In this document: in pieces, positions 1-6,990 of the stretch
Layout of the letters: every line of letters starts with the position of its first letter
Numbering within the stretch: the stretch's first letter is position 1
Origin: a virus
Virus record (IMG/VR): IMGVR_UViG_3300044807_000022
Span: 1 to 64,000 of that record
Reading direction: 5' to 3' (one strand)
Length of the DNA: 64,000 nucleotides
Made by a program: the position numbers and the translations under genes
The notes under the pieces: generated by a model
The model's database searches: none
Told to the model about the DNA's origin: nothing
What the model saw: the letters and a program-made list of their open reading frames with translations, nothing else

Positions 1-1
1 C

Positions 2-115
2 GAGTCGTTCGAGTTCGGCTCGCAGGAGCCGTTCCGCAACCAGCACGCGATCACGGGGCACTCCTCCGTGGCCGGGGCCATCGCCAGCGGGTCGGGAGCA
101 CGCCAGCCCGCATAG
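2..115 (+). CDS. C-terminal end of an unidentified protein (truncated by window edge)
   Basis: An open frame enters from the left edge and stops at TAG 113-115, giving the last 37 residues of a protein. The fragment contains FGSQEPFRNQHAITGHSSVAG and ends in Ser/Gly/Ala-rich sequence. The GHSSVAG stretch faintly recalls the serine box of subtilases but lacks the usual GTSMA form, so no family is assigned. It is followed by a strong hairpin, which fits the end of a transcription unit. Confidence 0.6.
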   Translation, partial: ESFEFGSQEPFRNQHAITGHSSVAGAIASGSGARQPA

Positions 116-169
116 GGGGCCGACGTGCAGTAGGTTTCCCGCGCCGCACAAACGGCAAGATGGGAAGGG

Positions 170-199
170 GGGGCCGGGAGAACCCCGGCCCCTCGTCGT
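170..199 (+). terminator. Hairpin terminator after the first gene
   Basis: GGGGCCGGG (170-178) pairs perfectly with CCCGGCCCC (184-192) around a 5-base loop, followed by a short T-containing tail. It separates the truncated upstream gene from the next start at 231. Confidence 0.6.
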
Positions 200-230
200 T
201 CTACACACACTCAAGGGGAGGACTGCCATC

Positions 231-749
231 GTGGCATCCGTCGAAGAAGTCTCCGAAATCCAGCAAGACCTGACCGCGCTCCGCGACGACCTCGCGGAAC
301 TCGCGCACGACGCCAAGGACGCCCTGCTCGACAGGGTGGACCAACTCATCGAGAAGACGGCCCTGCTCGTCGGCGGCGAGGCGGGCTCAGCCACCAGCCC
401 GGCGAAGCAGTTCGAGCCGCGCTCACCCGAGGAGGGTGGCCCCATCGGCGCGGCTGTGCCGTCCGCAGGCGACCCGCCCGCCGACGAGCCGCCCGCGCCG
501 GACGAGGACGCGGAGGTCGAGACACCGGCCGACGCACCTGACCCCTCGGACCCGGCCGTGGACGCCCCGGCTGACACGGCCGCCTCACCGGCCACGCCGC
601 CCCAGGACGTGCCGCCGGTCGAGCCGCCCGCGCCTCCCGTCGAGCCGCCCGCGCCACCGCCGGTCGAGCAGCCGCCGGTCGAGCCGCCCGCGCCCGGTGG
701 CACGCCCGGCGAGAGCCCCGCGCCTGCGGGGTCGTCCGGCGGGGAGTAG
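231..749 (+). CDS. Coiled-coil / proline-alanine-rich protein of unknown function
   Basis: 172 residues from a GTG start with a good AGGGGAGGA ribosome site 8-10 bases upstream. The first ~45 residues are a charged amphipathic helix (coiled-coil candidate). From about residue 55 the protein is Pro/Ala/Glu-rich and ends in repeated VEPPAPP units (residues ~125-160). No catalytic motif is visible. The composition suggests a flexible or surface-exposed protein; I do not recognise a family. Confidence 0.7.
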   Translation: MASVEEVSEIQQDLTALRDDLAELAHDAKDALLDRVDQLIEKTALLVGGEAGSATSPAKQFEPRSPEEGGPIGAAVPSAGDPPADEPPAPDEDAEVETPADAPDPSDPAVDAPADTAASPATPPQDVPPVEPPAPPVEPPAPPPVEQPPVEPPAPGGTPGESPAPAGSSGGE

Positions 750-783
750 CATCCGGAGGCAGCAGCCTCCTCTGCCGACCAAT

Positions 784-818
784 GCGACCCCCGGTTCCCT
801 GCTTGGACCGGGGGTCGC
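784..818 (+). terminator. Strong hairpin, 12-bp perfect stem
   Basis: GCGACCCCCGGT (784-795) pairs perfectly with ACCGGGGGTCGC (807-818), loop 11 bases. A smaller hairpin GGAGGC-AGCA-GCCTCC lies just upstream (755-770). The T-tract is poor, so termination is inferred from stem strength and position between genes. Confidence 0.6.
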
Positions 819-819
819 G

Positions 820-845
820 GTCGTTCTGATTGCCGTCCGGACTTC
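820..845. repeat. Dispersed 26-bp palindrome, copy in the 750-887 gap
   Basis: 20 of 26 positions match the ideal palindrome (half-site GAAGTCCTGACGG). The right half ends GGACTTC exactly. It lies between a hairpin terminator and the next gene start, a location suited to an operator. Confidence 0.7.
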
Positions 846-887
846 GACGTATCGTCCGCCGCCGCGAACCATCAACCGGAGGCTGGC

Positions 888-1220
888 ATGGAACAGGGAT
901 CATCGGCGGCAGTGCTGGACGACCCGAGCAAGGGTGGGTCCACCATCCAGGCGGCACGCGAGCATGAGGAGCGCGCGCTGACCGATACCGGCGGCTACGG
1001 GAAGTACCCGGACGGCCCGCCGATGACCAAGCTCGGAGACGACGAGCCGTGGTTCTTCCTCCGCGCCCAGGACGAGCGCGCCCCGATGGCCGTCGATCAC
1101 TACGCGGGCCTGCTCGACAAGGTGGGCGACCACAAGGGCGCGGCCGAGGTCCGGCAGATCGTGCAGGCCATGTACGAGTGGCAGGTGGCGAACCCGCACC
1201 TGGTGAAACACCCGGACTGA
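888..1220 (+). CDS. Hypothetical protein, 110 aa
   Basis: ATG start preceded by GGAGG. An Asp/Gly-rich N-terminal half is followed by a helical C-terminal half (DHYAGLLDKVGDHKGAAEVR region). No catalytic motif is seen. The leader directly before the start (~860-887) resembles that of the next gene (~1265-1296), both ending GGAGGCTGGC, so the two genes may share control elements. Confidence 0.75.
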   Translation: MEQGSSAAVLDDPSKGGSTIQAAREHEERALTDTGGYGKYPDGPPMTKLGDDEPWFFLRAQDERAPMAVDHYAGLLDKVGDHKGAAEVRQIVQAMYEWQVANPHLVKHPD

Positions 1221-1235
1221 CCGGGAAAAACCTGG

Positions 1236-1265
1236 TGGGCATGTGGCGGCCTCGTCGTGTAGCCT
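1236..1265 (+). promoter_or_regulatory. Sigma70-like promoter candidate (TGGGCA-N18-TAGCCT)
   Basis: TGGGCA (1236-1241) and TAGCCT (1260-1265) are separated by 18 bases and lie about 31 bases upstream of the GTG at 1297. A similar TGGACC-N18-TAGGCT pair occurs at 3481-3510. Weak by itself; the repeated architecture is the support. Confidence 0.35.
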
Positions 1266-1296
1266 GCCGCCCACAAGCAATCACTGGAGGCTGGCT

Positions 1297-1605
1297 GTGG
1301 AAGCATCAGGTGCAGGTGGAGGTACACCAGCGGCGTCGTCGTCACCAGCGGCGCAGTACGCCGTGTTCAAGGTGGTCGATCACGAAGGCGCGAAGGCGTG
1401 GCTCCCCGTGGGCGTCGAGGAGACCGGCGACCGCAAGGGCGAGCCCAAGGGCTACCCCGGCAAGACCCGGCGCGAGGCCATCAAGGCGGCCATCGGTGCC
1501 GGTGACGCCGAACTCGGCGGCGGTCCGTACTACGCCGTGCCGGTGAGCAAGATCGGTCCGTCCGAGGACCCCAAGCCACCGCCGCAGCCCGCCGTCGCCT
1601 GGTAG
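1297..1605 (+). CDS. Hypothetical protein, 102 aa
   Basis: GTG at 1297 is chosen because GGAGG lies 7-11 bases upstream; the frame is open further left but without a ribosome site. An Ala/Gly/Ser-rich leader of ~20 residues precedes a compact region with FKVVDHEGAKAWLPVGVEE and a basic helix TRREAIKAAIG, then a Pro-rich end. Small single-domain protein of unknown function. Confidence 0.7.
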   Translation: MEASGAGGGTPAASSSPAAQYAVFKVVDHEGAKAWLPVGVEETGDRKGEPKGYPGKTRREAIKAAIGAGDAELGGGPYYAVPVSKIGPSEDPKPPPQPAVAW

Positions 1606-1649
1606 GACCATCTTCAGCCGCGCCGGGGGGCGCGGGTGAGGCGAGCGGC

Positions 1650-1680
1650 CAGGCCCCGGCTCCGTCCGGGGCCTGTGCTG
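1650..1680 (+). terminator. Hairpin terminator, 10-bp stem
   Basis: CAGGCCCCGG (1650-1659) pairs with CCGGGGCCTG (1666-1675) around CTCCGT, followed by TGCTGTTCT. It separates 1297-1605 from the next gene. The rest of the 1606-1799 gap holds only a possible -10 TACACT at 1761-1766 without a convincing -35. Confidence 0.65.
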
Positions 1681-1799
1681 TTCTAGGGGGGCGTTTGCTC
1701 GCGTGCCGCGCGCGGGGAGTTCGGGTCAAGGCGAAAGCTGCCCGGCTCCCCGCAGCGGGGTACACTGGAGAGGTTCACTAGCTAGAGGAGGCAGTGCGC

Positions 1800-2201
1800 A
1801 TGAATGAGGCTCAACAGGCAGTGCTCGGTCGGATCGCGGGCGGTGCCGAGACCCTGATCCTGCTGACCGAGGGCCGTCTGCTGGAGGCCCAGGAGGCACT
1901 GGACGCCGGGAAGTTCGGCACGGCGCTGACCCGCCTTGACGAGGCGCGCGCGAAGCTCGCCCCGCTCGTCAGTGCGGCCCACTCCATGAACTTCGAGGAG
2001 GGCACGCGGATCATCCGCGCCCGGCACCTTCAGGAGGGCATGGTGATGCTCAACCTCGGCAAGGTCGAGGACGTGCAGGTCGAGACGGAGGACCACGGCC
2101 ACGAAGAACCGTGCGTCAACGTCACCATCAAGGTCGAGTCGGCGGATCGGCCGCAGTCGCTCTCGGGTGACCAGGAAGTCCTGATTCGCGTCGAGGGATA
2201 G
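1800..2201 (+). CDS. Hypothetical protein, 133 aa (helical N-half, beta-rich C-half)
   Basis: ATG 1800 is preferred over GTG 1794 because GAGGAGG at 1785-1791 gives 8-base spacing to the ATG. Residues ~1-60 form helices (LLEAQEALDAGKFGTALTRL); the rest is strand-rich with a GMVMLNLGKVEDVQVE segment. No known motif. Its TAG stop overlaps the GTG of the next gene, so the two are translationally coupled. Confidence 0.75.
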   Translation: MNEAQQAVLGRIAGGAETLILLTEGRLLEAQEALDAGKFGTALTRLDEARAKLAPLVSAAHSMNFEEGTRIIRARHLQEGMVMLNLGKVEDVQVETEDHGHEEPCVNVTIKVESADRPQSLSGDQEVLIRVEG

Positions 2202-2545
2202 TGCCCTCGCTCGACGCCGCCAACGTGCGGCGACCGTTCAGGCGGGAGGTTGGCGGCTTCGTGATGGACCCCGAGGAGGCGCGCCGCCATCCGGCCGCCT
2301 GCCCCGACCGCGTGATGGAGCGCATGCGCACCGCCGCGCTCAAGCTGGGGCTCTCGGTCCAGGTGGGTGCCCGCAAGCCCGCCACGCGCCTCGGGGGCCG
2401 CCCGCAGGACGGGACCTGGGAGCGCTACGTCGTGGTCAAGGACGAGCGCCTTCCCGAGCACCTGCAAGAGCAGACCACCGTCCTCGCGCACTCGGAGACC
2501 TGGGAAGATGCTGCCCGACGCCTCGCCCTCTGGCCTTCTCGCTGA
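2201..2545 (+). CDS. Hypothetical protein with PEHLQ-type domain, 114 aa
   Basis: GTG start overlaps the upstream stop (TAGTG). The C-terminal ~35 residues, LPEHLQEQ ... ETWEDAARRL, resemble a segment of the next gene (MPEHLQRQ ... LTWDQALTNA), so the two share a duplicated domain. Function unknown. It overlaps the start of the next gene by 38 bases. Confidence 0.7.
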   Translation: MPSLDAANVRRPFRREVGGFVMDPEEARRHPAACPDRVMERMRTAALKLGLSVQVGARKPATRLGGRPQDGTWERYVVVKDERLPEHLQEQTTVLAHSETWEDAARRLALWPSR

Positions 2546-2951
2546 CGAGGGGTTCCGCGAGCGGCTGCGCGAGCAGGCCGTGGACCCCGACAAGGCCGTC
2601 CGCTACAAGGGGCGCATCCGGCAGGTGCTCGAAGCCAAGGCCGCCGACGCGCGCCGCCAGGGCATGACGGTGGACTTCGTGCAGGCGTACCAGCACGGCA
2701 AGCTGATCCGGCTGATCCTCGTCCTCGACCCCTCGATGCCCGAGCACCTGCAACGGCAGGCCGTCGTCGCCCCCGGCACGCTGACGTGGGACCAGGCGCT
2801 CACGAACGCGGGACTGCTGAGCGGCGGACGCCAGCGGGCCACACCACCGACCGCCTACGTCGAGTGCCCGCAGTGTCGGGAGTTCGGCGTCGATACCTGG
2901 TGCCCGATGTGCAAGGGCAGGGGCCTCGTTCCAAGTTCTGACGACAGTTAG
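2508..2951 (+). CDS. Zinc-ribbon protein with PEHLQ-type domain, 147 aa
   Basis: ATG 2508 gives a compact product; the longer frame to 2367 lies fully inside the preceding gene. The middle carries the MPEHLQRQ ... TWDQA segment shared with the upstream protein. The C-terminus has a DnaJ-like zinc ribbon: CPQC, ~8 residues, CPMCKGRG. Likely a nucleic-acid or protein-binding accessory factor. A copy of the 26-bp palindrome covers its stop codon. Confidence 0.7.
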   Translation: MLPDASPSGLLADEGFRERLREQAVDPDKAVRYKGRIRQVLEAKAADARRQGMTVDFVQAYQHGKLIRLILVLDPSMPEHLQRQAVVAPGTLTWDQALTNAGLLSGGRQRATPPTAYVECPQCREFGVDTWCPMCKGRGLVPSSDDS

Positions 2952-2957
2952 ACTTTC
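2932..2957. repeat. Dispersed 26-bp palindrome over a stop codon
   Basis: 19 of 26 positions match the ideal. It contains the TAG stop of the 2508-2951 gene and is followed by GTAAGCC before the next start at 3013. Confidence 0.65.
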
Positions 2958-3012
2958 GTAAGCCGTCCGAGAGCGGCGTCAAAGTCCGCCCCCGACGAAT
3001 GGGGGTGCAACC

Positions 3013-3339
3013 ATGGGCGTGCCTCGACTGACGGATCACGCGGTCGAGAGGTACCAGGAACGGCTACAGCGGCCGATGAGCTTCAAGCAGGCCAAGGTGG
3101 AACTGATCTGCCTGCTCCCGTTCGGGGAGTTCTCTGAGGAGCCGCCCGAGTGGCTGCCGTTCAGGGGCCGCAACGTGTCGGGCTACTGGCTGCTGGGCGA
3201 CGTGTGCCTGGTCCTCTGCTCGAAGCGCGTGGCCGTGACCTGCATCACCCGTGGCGAGCTACCGCGCCGCATCCGCACGCGGCGCAACCGCGCGCGGCGC
3301 AGTCGGCGCTACCGGCTGGCGAAGACGCGGGGCTGTTGA
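3013..3339 (+). CDS. Small basic protein, 108 aa
   Basis: ATG start after a GGGGG-containing ribosome site. The N-terminus LTDHAVERYQERLQRP is reminiscent of small phage and toxin-like proteins that begin with a His-Ala-x-x-Arg helix. The C-terminal ~30 residues are extremely Arg-rich, suggesting nucleic-acid binding. Function not assigned. Confidence 0.7.
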   Translation: MGVPRLTDHAVERYQERLQRPMSFKQAKVELICLLPFGEFSEEPPEWLPFRGRNVSGYWLLGDVCLVLCSKRVAVTCITRGELPRRIRTRRNRARRSRRYRLAKTRGC

Positions 3340-3364
3340 TCCGTCCGGGGGTCGCTGGTACCCT
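3336..3364 (+). promoter_or_regulatory. Sigma70-like promoter (TTGATC-N17-TACCCT)
   Basis: TTGATC (3336-3341) and TACCCT (3359-3364) with optimal 17-base spacing, overlapping the stop of the upstream gene. The predicted start is near 3371. The first hairpin-forming stretch (3400-3436) follows, so the product may be a short structured RNA or leader. Confidence 0.45.
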
Positions 3365-3480
3365 CGCGGCACACGACTGGCGTGAGACCCCTTCGTGTTG
3401 AGGCGGCTGCTGTCCCAAGGACGGGCGGGCCGCCTCGTTACTTTCCGCGCAAAGTGCGGAGTCAATATCACGGGCGCGAG

Positions 3481-3510
3481 TGGACCGCAATCCCCGGATC
3501 GGGGTAGGCT
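3481..3510 (+). promoter_or_regulatory. Promoter candidate (TGGACC-N18-TAGGCT)
   Basis: TGGACC (3481-3486) and TAGGCT (3505-3510) are 18 bases apart. The predicted transcription start (~3517) falls directly before the stem-loop starting at 3520, so the element and the structured RNA may form one unit. Confidence 0.35.
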
Positions 3511-3519
3511 CGAAAGTGC

Positions 3520-3577
3520 TGGAGCCCCGGTGGCCCCACCGCCTCCCTCCCCGGAGCGAGGGCCTGCCGGGGCTCCA
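3520..3577 (+). ncRNA. Structured RNA or terminator candidate with long outer stem
   Basis: TGGAGCCCCGG (3520-3530) pairs with CCGGGGCTCCA (3567-3577), 11 bp. The 36-base interior can form CCCTC-GAGGG and a GGTGG-CCACC hairpin that competes with the top of the outer stem, giving a possible three-way junction. Promoter-like elements sit just upstream. Whether it acts as terminator, leader or free small RNA cannot be decided from sequence. Confidence 0.4.
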
Positions 3578-3632
3578 CAGGCCATGATAGCCTCGCCGCG
3601 TCGGCTGGCTTACGGAGGGGTGAACGGGTTCA

Positions 3633-4040
3633 ATGGGGGATGGGATGGTCCACGTGATTCCTCGATCCGAGGGCATCACAGTCATCGGCGCGCCGAGGCA
3701 CTACCTGGTGCTCGGACCCAAGAAGGCCGACCACCCGACCATCGGCGCGATCTGCCTCGCTTGCGGCCAGATGTTCGAGGAGGGCCAGTACACCACCATG
3801 ATCGCGCTCGGCCCCGGCACCGACCCGCAGGCCAAGCTCGCGTGCCTCGCCGGGAAGACGTATCCGGCCCAGGGCCTCGAACTCCACTACACCTGCGTCA
3901 CCGGCATGCTGCCCGAGGACGCCGAGAAGCCCAAGCCCGCGCCGACGAGCGACGGCAGCACGCCGGTCATCCTGCCGGGCCAGACCACCCTGGAGGACTT
4001 GGGCGAGGACGGCGACCTGTTCGACAGGTTCCGGCCGTGA
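3633..4040 (+). CDS. Hypothetical protein with CxxC, 135 aa
   Basis: ATG 3633, with an in-frame alternative at 3645; the upstream GGAGGGG is about 12 bases from the first. Contains ICLACGQMFEEGQY and later ACLAGKTYPAQG and HYTCV, so one Cys-rich metal site is possible. The C-terminal third is Pro/Asp-rich. Function unknown. The stop overlaps the next GTG (GTGA). Confidence 0.7.
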   Translation: MGDGMVHVIPRSEGITVIGAPRHYLVLGPKKADHPTIGAICLACGQMFEEGQYTTMIALGPGTDPQAKLACLAGKTYPAQGLELHYTCVTGMLPEDAEKPKPAPTSDGSTPVILPGQTTLEDLGEDGDLFDRFRP

Positions 4041-4450
4041 GCGCCGCAGAGAGGGCGGCGGCGGCGCAGGAGCGCATTGGCGAGCAACTGGAGGCGCTGC
4101 TGGCGGTCCAGACGCGCCGCGAGAGGCGCGAGGCCCTGGACCGCCAGGCCGAGGCCGACCGCGTGGGGAGTCGCAGCCAGCCGCGCCGCATCGGCATCGA
4201 CCTGGCCCTCCAGCGCTTCCCCGGCCTCGCGGGCGAGTTCCGGCGGATCGTACCGCCCGAGTTCTGGACCAAGGCGGGCTCCTCCGCTGCCGCCGTCGCG
4301 TGCCCGTGCGGTGTCGAGGAGCCGCCGACCGTGACGCTGAACCAGACCGTGACGTGCGTGTGCGACCGTGCCTACCTCTACACCGGGGAGCACGTGAGGG
4401 TCGCGTTCTCCCCGCCCTCGGTCGCCGCCGACGCCGCCGAGAAGTCCTGA
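4037..4450 (+). CDS. Hypothetical protein with C-terminal Cys motif, 137 aa
   Basis: GTG 4037 overlaps the upstream TGA; the much longer open frame to 3395 is a chance extension across the structured gap. The N-terminal ~55 residues are a charged helix, the centre has FPGLAGEFRRIVPPEFW, and the end has CPCG, ~15 residues, CVCDRAYLY, a likely zinc knuckle. Its stop lies inside a near-perfect palindrome half-site at 4441. Confidence 0.7.
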   Translation: MSAAERAAAAQERIGEQLEALLAVQTRRERREALDRQAEADRVGSRSQPRRIGIDLALQRFPGLAGEFRRIVPPEFWTKAGSSAAAVACPCGVEEPPTVTLNQTVTCVCDRAYLYTGEHVRVAFSPPSVAADAAEKS

Positions 4451-4466
4451 CGGGCGTCGAGCGAAC
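4441..4466. repeat. Dispersed palindrome, perfect left half-site
   Basis: The left 13 bases match the half-site exactly, the right half is degenerate (19 of 26 overall). It spans the stop of the 4037-4450 gene and lies just upstream of the TTCGTAGATTA element at 4477. Confidence 0.65.
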
Positions 4467-4476
4467 CCGCCGCAGA

Positions 4477-4487
4477 TTCGTAGATTA
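4477..4487 (+). promoter_or_regulatory. TTCGTAnATTA promoter-like element, copy 1
   Basis: TTCGTAGATTA with CGAA 13 bases before the CGTA. It ends 37 bases before the ATG at 4525. One of six copies that share this core and precede gene groups; likely the -10 region of a phage promoter class. Confidence 0.5.
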
Positions 4488-4524
4488 GGGAGAGGCGGCC
4501 AACCGCCACCAGCTACGAACGTGC

Positions 4525-4875
4525 ATGCCACCTACCCGACGCCGACGCCGCCCCCCGCCACGCGAGAAGGGCGAGAGCTTTCCGACCTTCCTCAAGGTCC
4601 TCGTTCCGCTGTTCATCATGGGGCTCGCGGTGTTCCAGTCGGTCTCGAACAACGGTCATGTCGATAACAACGTCATCGGAGCGCTCGTCTTCATCGCCCT
4701 CGGAGGCGCTGTCGGCTACGTCGCTGACCGCTTCATCCAGGCTTGGCTTGGCATTGGACAGTCCACTACCATGCCCGTCACCGCCGCTGACGACGAGGAA
4801 GACCGTCGTCTCGCTGCCGGGGAGGATGACCCGCGTCGGGTGCGCCGCAAGCGGAAGCAGCACCGTGACGCTTAG
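4525..4875 (+). CDS. Small membrane protein, two TM segments (holin candidate)
   Basis: 116 residues. A very basic N-terminus (RRRRRPPPREK) precedes two hydrophobic segments, about residues 22-40 (FLKVLVPLFIMGLAVFQSV) and 52-72 (VIGALVFIALGGAVGYVADRF); an acidic-to-basic cytoplasmic tail ends in RRVRRKRKQ. Size, topology and position shortly before the endolysin make a holin plausible, but the family is not recognised. Another phage membrane role is equally possible. Confidence 0.65.
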   Translation: MPPTRRRRRPPPREKGESFPTFLKVLVPLFIMGLAVFQSVSNNGHVDNNVIGALVFIALGGAVGYVADRFIQAWLGIGQSTTMPVTAADDEEDRRLAAGEDDPRRVRRKRKQHRDA

Positions 4876-4941
4876 GCTCGCCGCATACGTCCACACGCGC
4901 CTGGGCAGCACCACCCTGGGCGCTTGCCTCGGAGGGATCGC

Positions 4942-5565
4942 ATGGCTGATCCACTAGTCCGTCGCGCGAAGAAGTGGACCTACCTCACGTGGTGCGACCT
5001 GCGCAACCACCCGCTGATGCTCGTCGGCGCGCTGATAGGTGCCATCGCGTTCGCGGTCTACTTCGTCCAGCAGAGCGACACGAACAAGCGCATCGGCACC
5101 GTGGAGACGGTCATCAAGGTCCCGCGCCGCTGTCAGGCGCTCAAGTACCCGGATGCGCCGCACACCATCATCCTGATCTGCAACCCGGCCACCAAGCGCG
5201 AGATAGCGACGGCGAAGCGACACGCTCGCCAGGGCGCTCGGGAGGCTGCGGGGAACGTTCGCGCCCGCGCCCGGCGGAAGGCCGCTCGAACGCGGGGCCA
5301 GAACGGGGGGCCACTCCCAGGGGGCCGATCCGGAAGTCGTAACGGCAGTCAGGGGGTCGCGCCATCGCCTTCTCACCAACCACAGCCGCCTTCAAGGCCG
5401 CCGTCCGGGGGTGGTTCCTCATCGCCCCCGTCTTCGCCGCCCGCCCGAGCCGCACCGTCGCCCGGCCTGACCACGCCGCCGCTCGGGCCGATCCCTTCGC
5501 TGACCGTGCCGTTACCGAGCCCGTCGCTGCCACCACTGCCTCGCGCCGGGCAGTTGACGGGGTAG
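4942..5565 (+). CDS. Single-TM protein with basic and proline-rich tail
   Basis: ATG 4942 is chosen for its GGAGGG six bases upstream. Residues ~28-45 form one TM helix (LMLVGALIGAIAFAVYFV), followed by a short loop with two Cys, then an Arg-rich segment (~95-120) and a long Pro/Ser/Gly-rich tail. It could assist lysis together with the preceding membrane protein and downstream amidase. Function is inferred from context only. Confidence 0.6.
   Translation: MADPLVRRAKKWTYLTWCDLRNHPLMLVGALIGAIAFAVYFVQQSDTNKRIGTVETVIKVPRRCQALKYPDAPHTIILICNPATKREIATAKRHARQGAREAAGNVRARARRKAARTRGQNGGPLPGGRSGSRNGSQGVAPSPSHQPQPPSRPPSGGGSSSPPSSPPARAAPSPGLTTPPLGPIPSLTVPLPSPSLPPLPRAGQLTG
5333..5358. repeat. Dispersed 26-bp palindrome inside a gene
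   Basis: 21 of 26 positions match, including GAAGTC, AACGGC and GTCAGG blocks. It sits in the tail-coding part of the single-TM protein. Confidence 0.7.
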
Positions 5566-5586
5566 TAGGACAAGGCGTCCGGTGCC

Positions 5587-5895
5587 ATGTCTACCCTGCG
5601 CAAGCAGAGAGGCATGGCACCTTCAACCTTCCCCACCAAGGCCGAGACGTGGGCCGCGCTGAAGCTGGTAGGCCGGGTCCTGGACCGCGAGGTCTGCTAC
5701 CTGGTCGGCTCGACGCACCACTACTGCCTGGGTGAGGAGGGGACAATCTCGCTAACTCCGGATTCCGGTCACAGGTTCCGGGTGGAGCGCTGGCGCGATG
5801 GAAAAGTGACGTGTACGCTCTGGGCGCTCACCGAGGACCCGGCCCGGCTGGCTGACGTGGCCCTCGCGCTGAGCGGAGTGGAAGTGGCGGCCTAG
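5587..5895 (+). CDS. Hypothetical protein, 102 aa
   Basis: ATG 5587, with an in-frame alternative at 5614; neither has a strong ribosome site at ideal distance. Mixed alpha/beta sequence with CYLVGSTHHYCLGEEG and a strand-rich stretch FRVERWRDGKVTCTLWAL. It precedes the endolysin by 42 bases. Function unknown. Confidence 0.65.
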   Translation: MSTLRKQRGMAPSTFPTKAETWAALKLVGRVLDREVCYLVGSTHHYCLGEEGTISLTPDSGHRFRVERWRDGKVTCTLWALTEDPARLADVALALSGVEVAA

Positions 5896-5937
5896 CCGCC
5901 TGCAACGCAGCACCACATACACCTTGGGGGTGGACGA

Positions 5938-6981
5938 ATGCCTGCATCACCGAGAGCCCGGTTGCTCTCAATCCTTTCCGCAGTCGTAGCCGTTCTCGTT
6001 GCGCTCGTCGCGGCGCTCGGAGGCGGTGATGGCACTGCCACGGTGACGGTGCCCTCGAAGAACGGCCCCGCCGTCGTCGTGCCGGTGAAGGACCTGAGCA
6101 TCGTCCAGGACACCGAGGCCGGACACCACGCCGACGACAACCTGCGCAGCGAGAAGATGGTCACCCCGCAGGACCGCAAGGCGAACGCCGAGAAGGCGAG
6201 TCCGCTCACGCCACGGGTCTCCGGGCCGCCGCCGCTCGCGTCACCGCAGCAGGCCGGATGCCTGACCCGCCAGATACCGCACAACTTCTCGAACCGGAAC
6301 GGCACTAGGCCGCTCCTGATCGTCCTGCACTACACGGTCTCGCGCAACGTCGTCGGCTGGGGCGACGTGAACTCGATCTTCGCGTTCTTCAGCCAGGGCT
6401 CGACGCAGGCGTCCTCGAACTACGTCAACGACAACGAGGGCCACTGCATCTACATGGTGCCCGAGACCCAGAAGGCGTGGGCGCAGGCGGGCTTCAACTC
6501 GTACACGGCATGCTCGTTTGAGGTCATCAACACCGGCTCCGAGGCGACCTACGTCGGTTCGTTCGGCGGCGCTGGCGAGAGGGCGCTGGCTCGCGAGGTT
6601 CACGACTGCGCCGTCCGCTGGCACATACCGATCCGGCAGGGCCATACGAGCGGCTGCCAGGTCACCACGTCCGGCATCGTGGACCACCACTCGCTCGGCT
6701 CCTGCGGTGGCGGTCACTTCGACATTGGGCACTTCAGCGTGCCCCGGATCATCCAGGCCGCGCAGCAGGGCTCGGCTCCGGTCGTACTGCCCAAGGCCAA
6801 GGCGCAGGCGCTCTGCAACCTGCTCGTCGGCTACCGGCTCCGGAGGCTGGCTCACGTGCCGCTGGTGAAGGGCGAGAAGTCGGTCTACAAGCGTCGGACC
6901 AAGCGCATCAGGGCCGGGGGCTACTCCTGCTTCAGGCAGGGCAAGAGCCCGGTCGGCCTCATCAAGCGGCGCGGCGCGTAG
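5938..6981 (+). CDS. Endolysin: N-acetylmuramoyl-L-alanine amidase (Amidase_2 type)
   Basis: 347 residues. An N-terminal hydrophobic segment (residues ~9-28) could act as a signal or signal-arrest sequence. The amidase domain spans ~115-270: LIVLHYTVS places the first zinc His at 131, GIVDHHSLG supplies a second His (250/251), and GHFDIG the acidic or third ligand position (~262). The ~70-residue basic C-terminus may bind the cell wall. It would cleave the amide bond between MurNAc and the stem peptide at lysis. Preceded by GGGGGTGG. Confidence 0.85.
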   Translation: MPASPRARLLSILSAVVAVLVALVAALGGGDGTATVTVPSKNGPAVVVPVKDLSIVQDTEAGHHADDNLRSEKMVTPQDRKANAEKASPLTPRVSGPPPLASPQQAGCLTRQIPHNFSNRNGTRPLLIVLHYTVSRNVVGWGDVNSIFAFFSQGSTQASSNYVNDNEGHCIYMVPETQKAWAQAGFNSYTACSFEVINTGSEATYVGSFGGAGERALAREVHDCAVRWHIPIRQGHTSGCQVTTSGIVDHHSLGSCGGGHFDIGHFSVPRIIQAAQQGSAPVVLPKAKAQALCNLLVGYRLRRLAHVPLVKGEKSVYKRRTKRIRAGGYSCFRQGKSPVGLIKRRGA

Positions 6982-6990
6982 CAGCACCAC

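Larger units (their letters stand above)
3340..3632 (+). other. Gene-free, highly structured intergenic region
   Basis: About 290 bases without a convincing gene. It holds a GAGGCGGC/GCCGCCTC stem (3400-3407 with 3429-3436) enclosing a GTCC-GGAC hairpin, a TCCGC-GCGGA hairpin near 3445-3460, two promoter-like pairs (3336-3364 and 3481-3510) and a large stem-loop at 3520-3577. A -10-like TAGCCT (3588-3593) precedes the next gene. It may be a control region or encode small RNAs. Confidence 0.5.

Noticed and set aside
346-1284. Long minus-strand open frame of 312 codons opposite the first genes
   Set aside because: Arg/Pro-rich composition typical of antisense frames in GC-rich DNA, no ribosome site, and the opposite strand has a coherent set of genes.
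3395-4036. Upstream extension of the 4037-4450 gene to 3395
   Set aside because: It would overlap the 3633-4040 gene entirely and run through the hairpin region; the GTGA overlap at 4037 is the usual coupling seen here.
4441-4490. Reading copy 1 of TTCGTAnATTA as an ordinary sigma70 promoter
   Set aside because: No TTGACA-like hexamer lies 15-19 bases before TAGATT in any of the six copies, so a standard sigma70 reading is unsupported.
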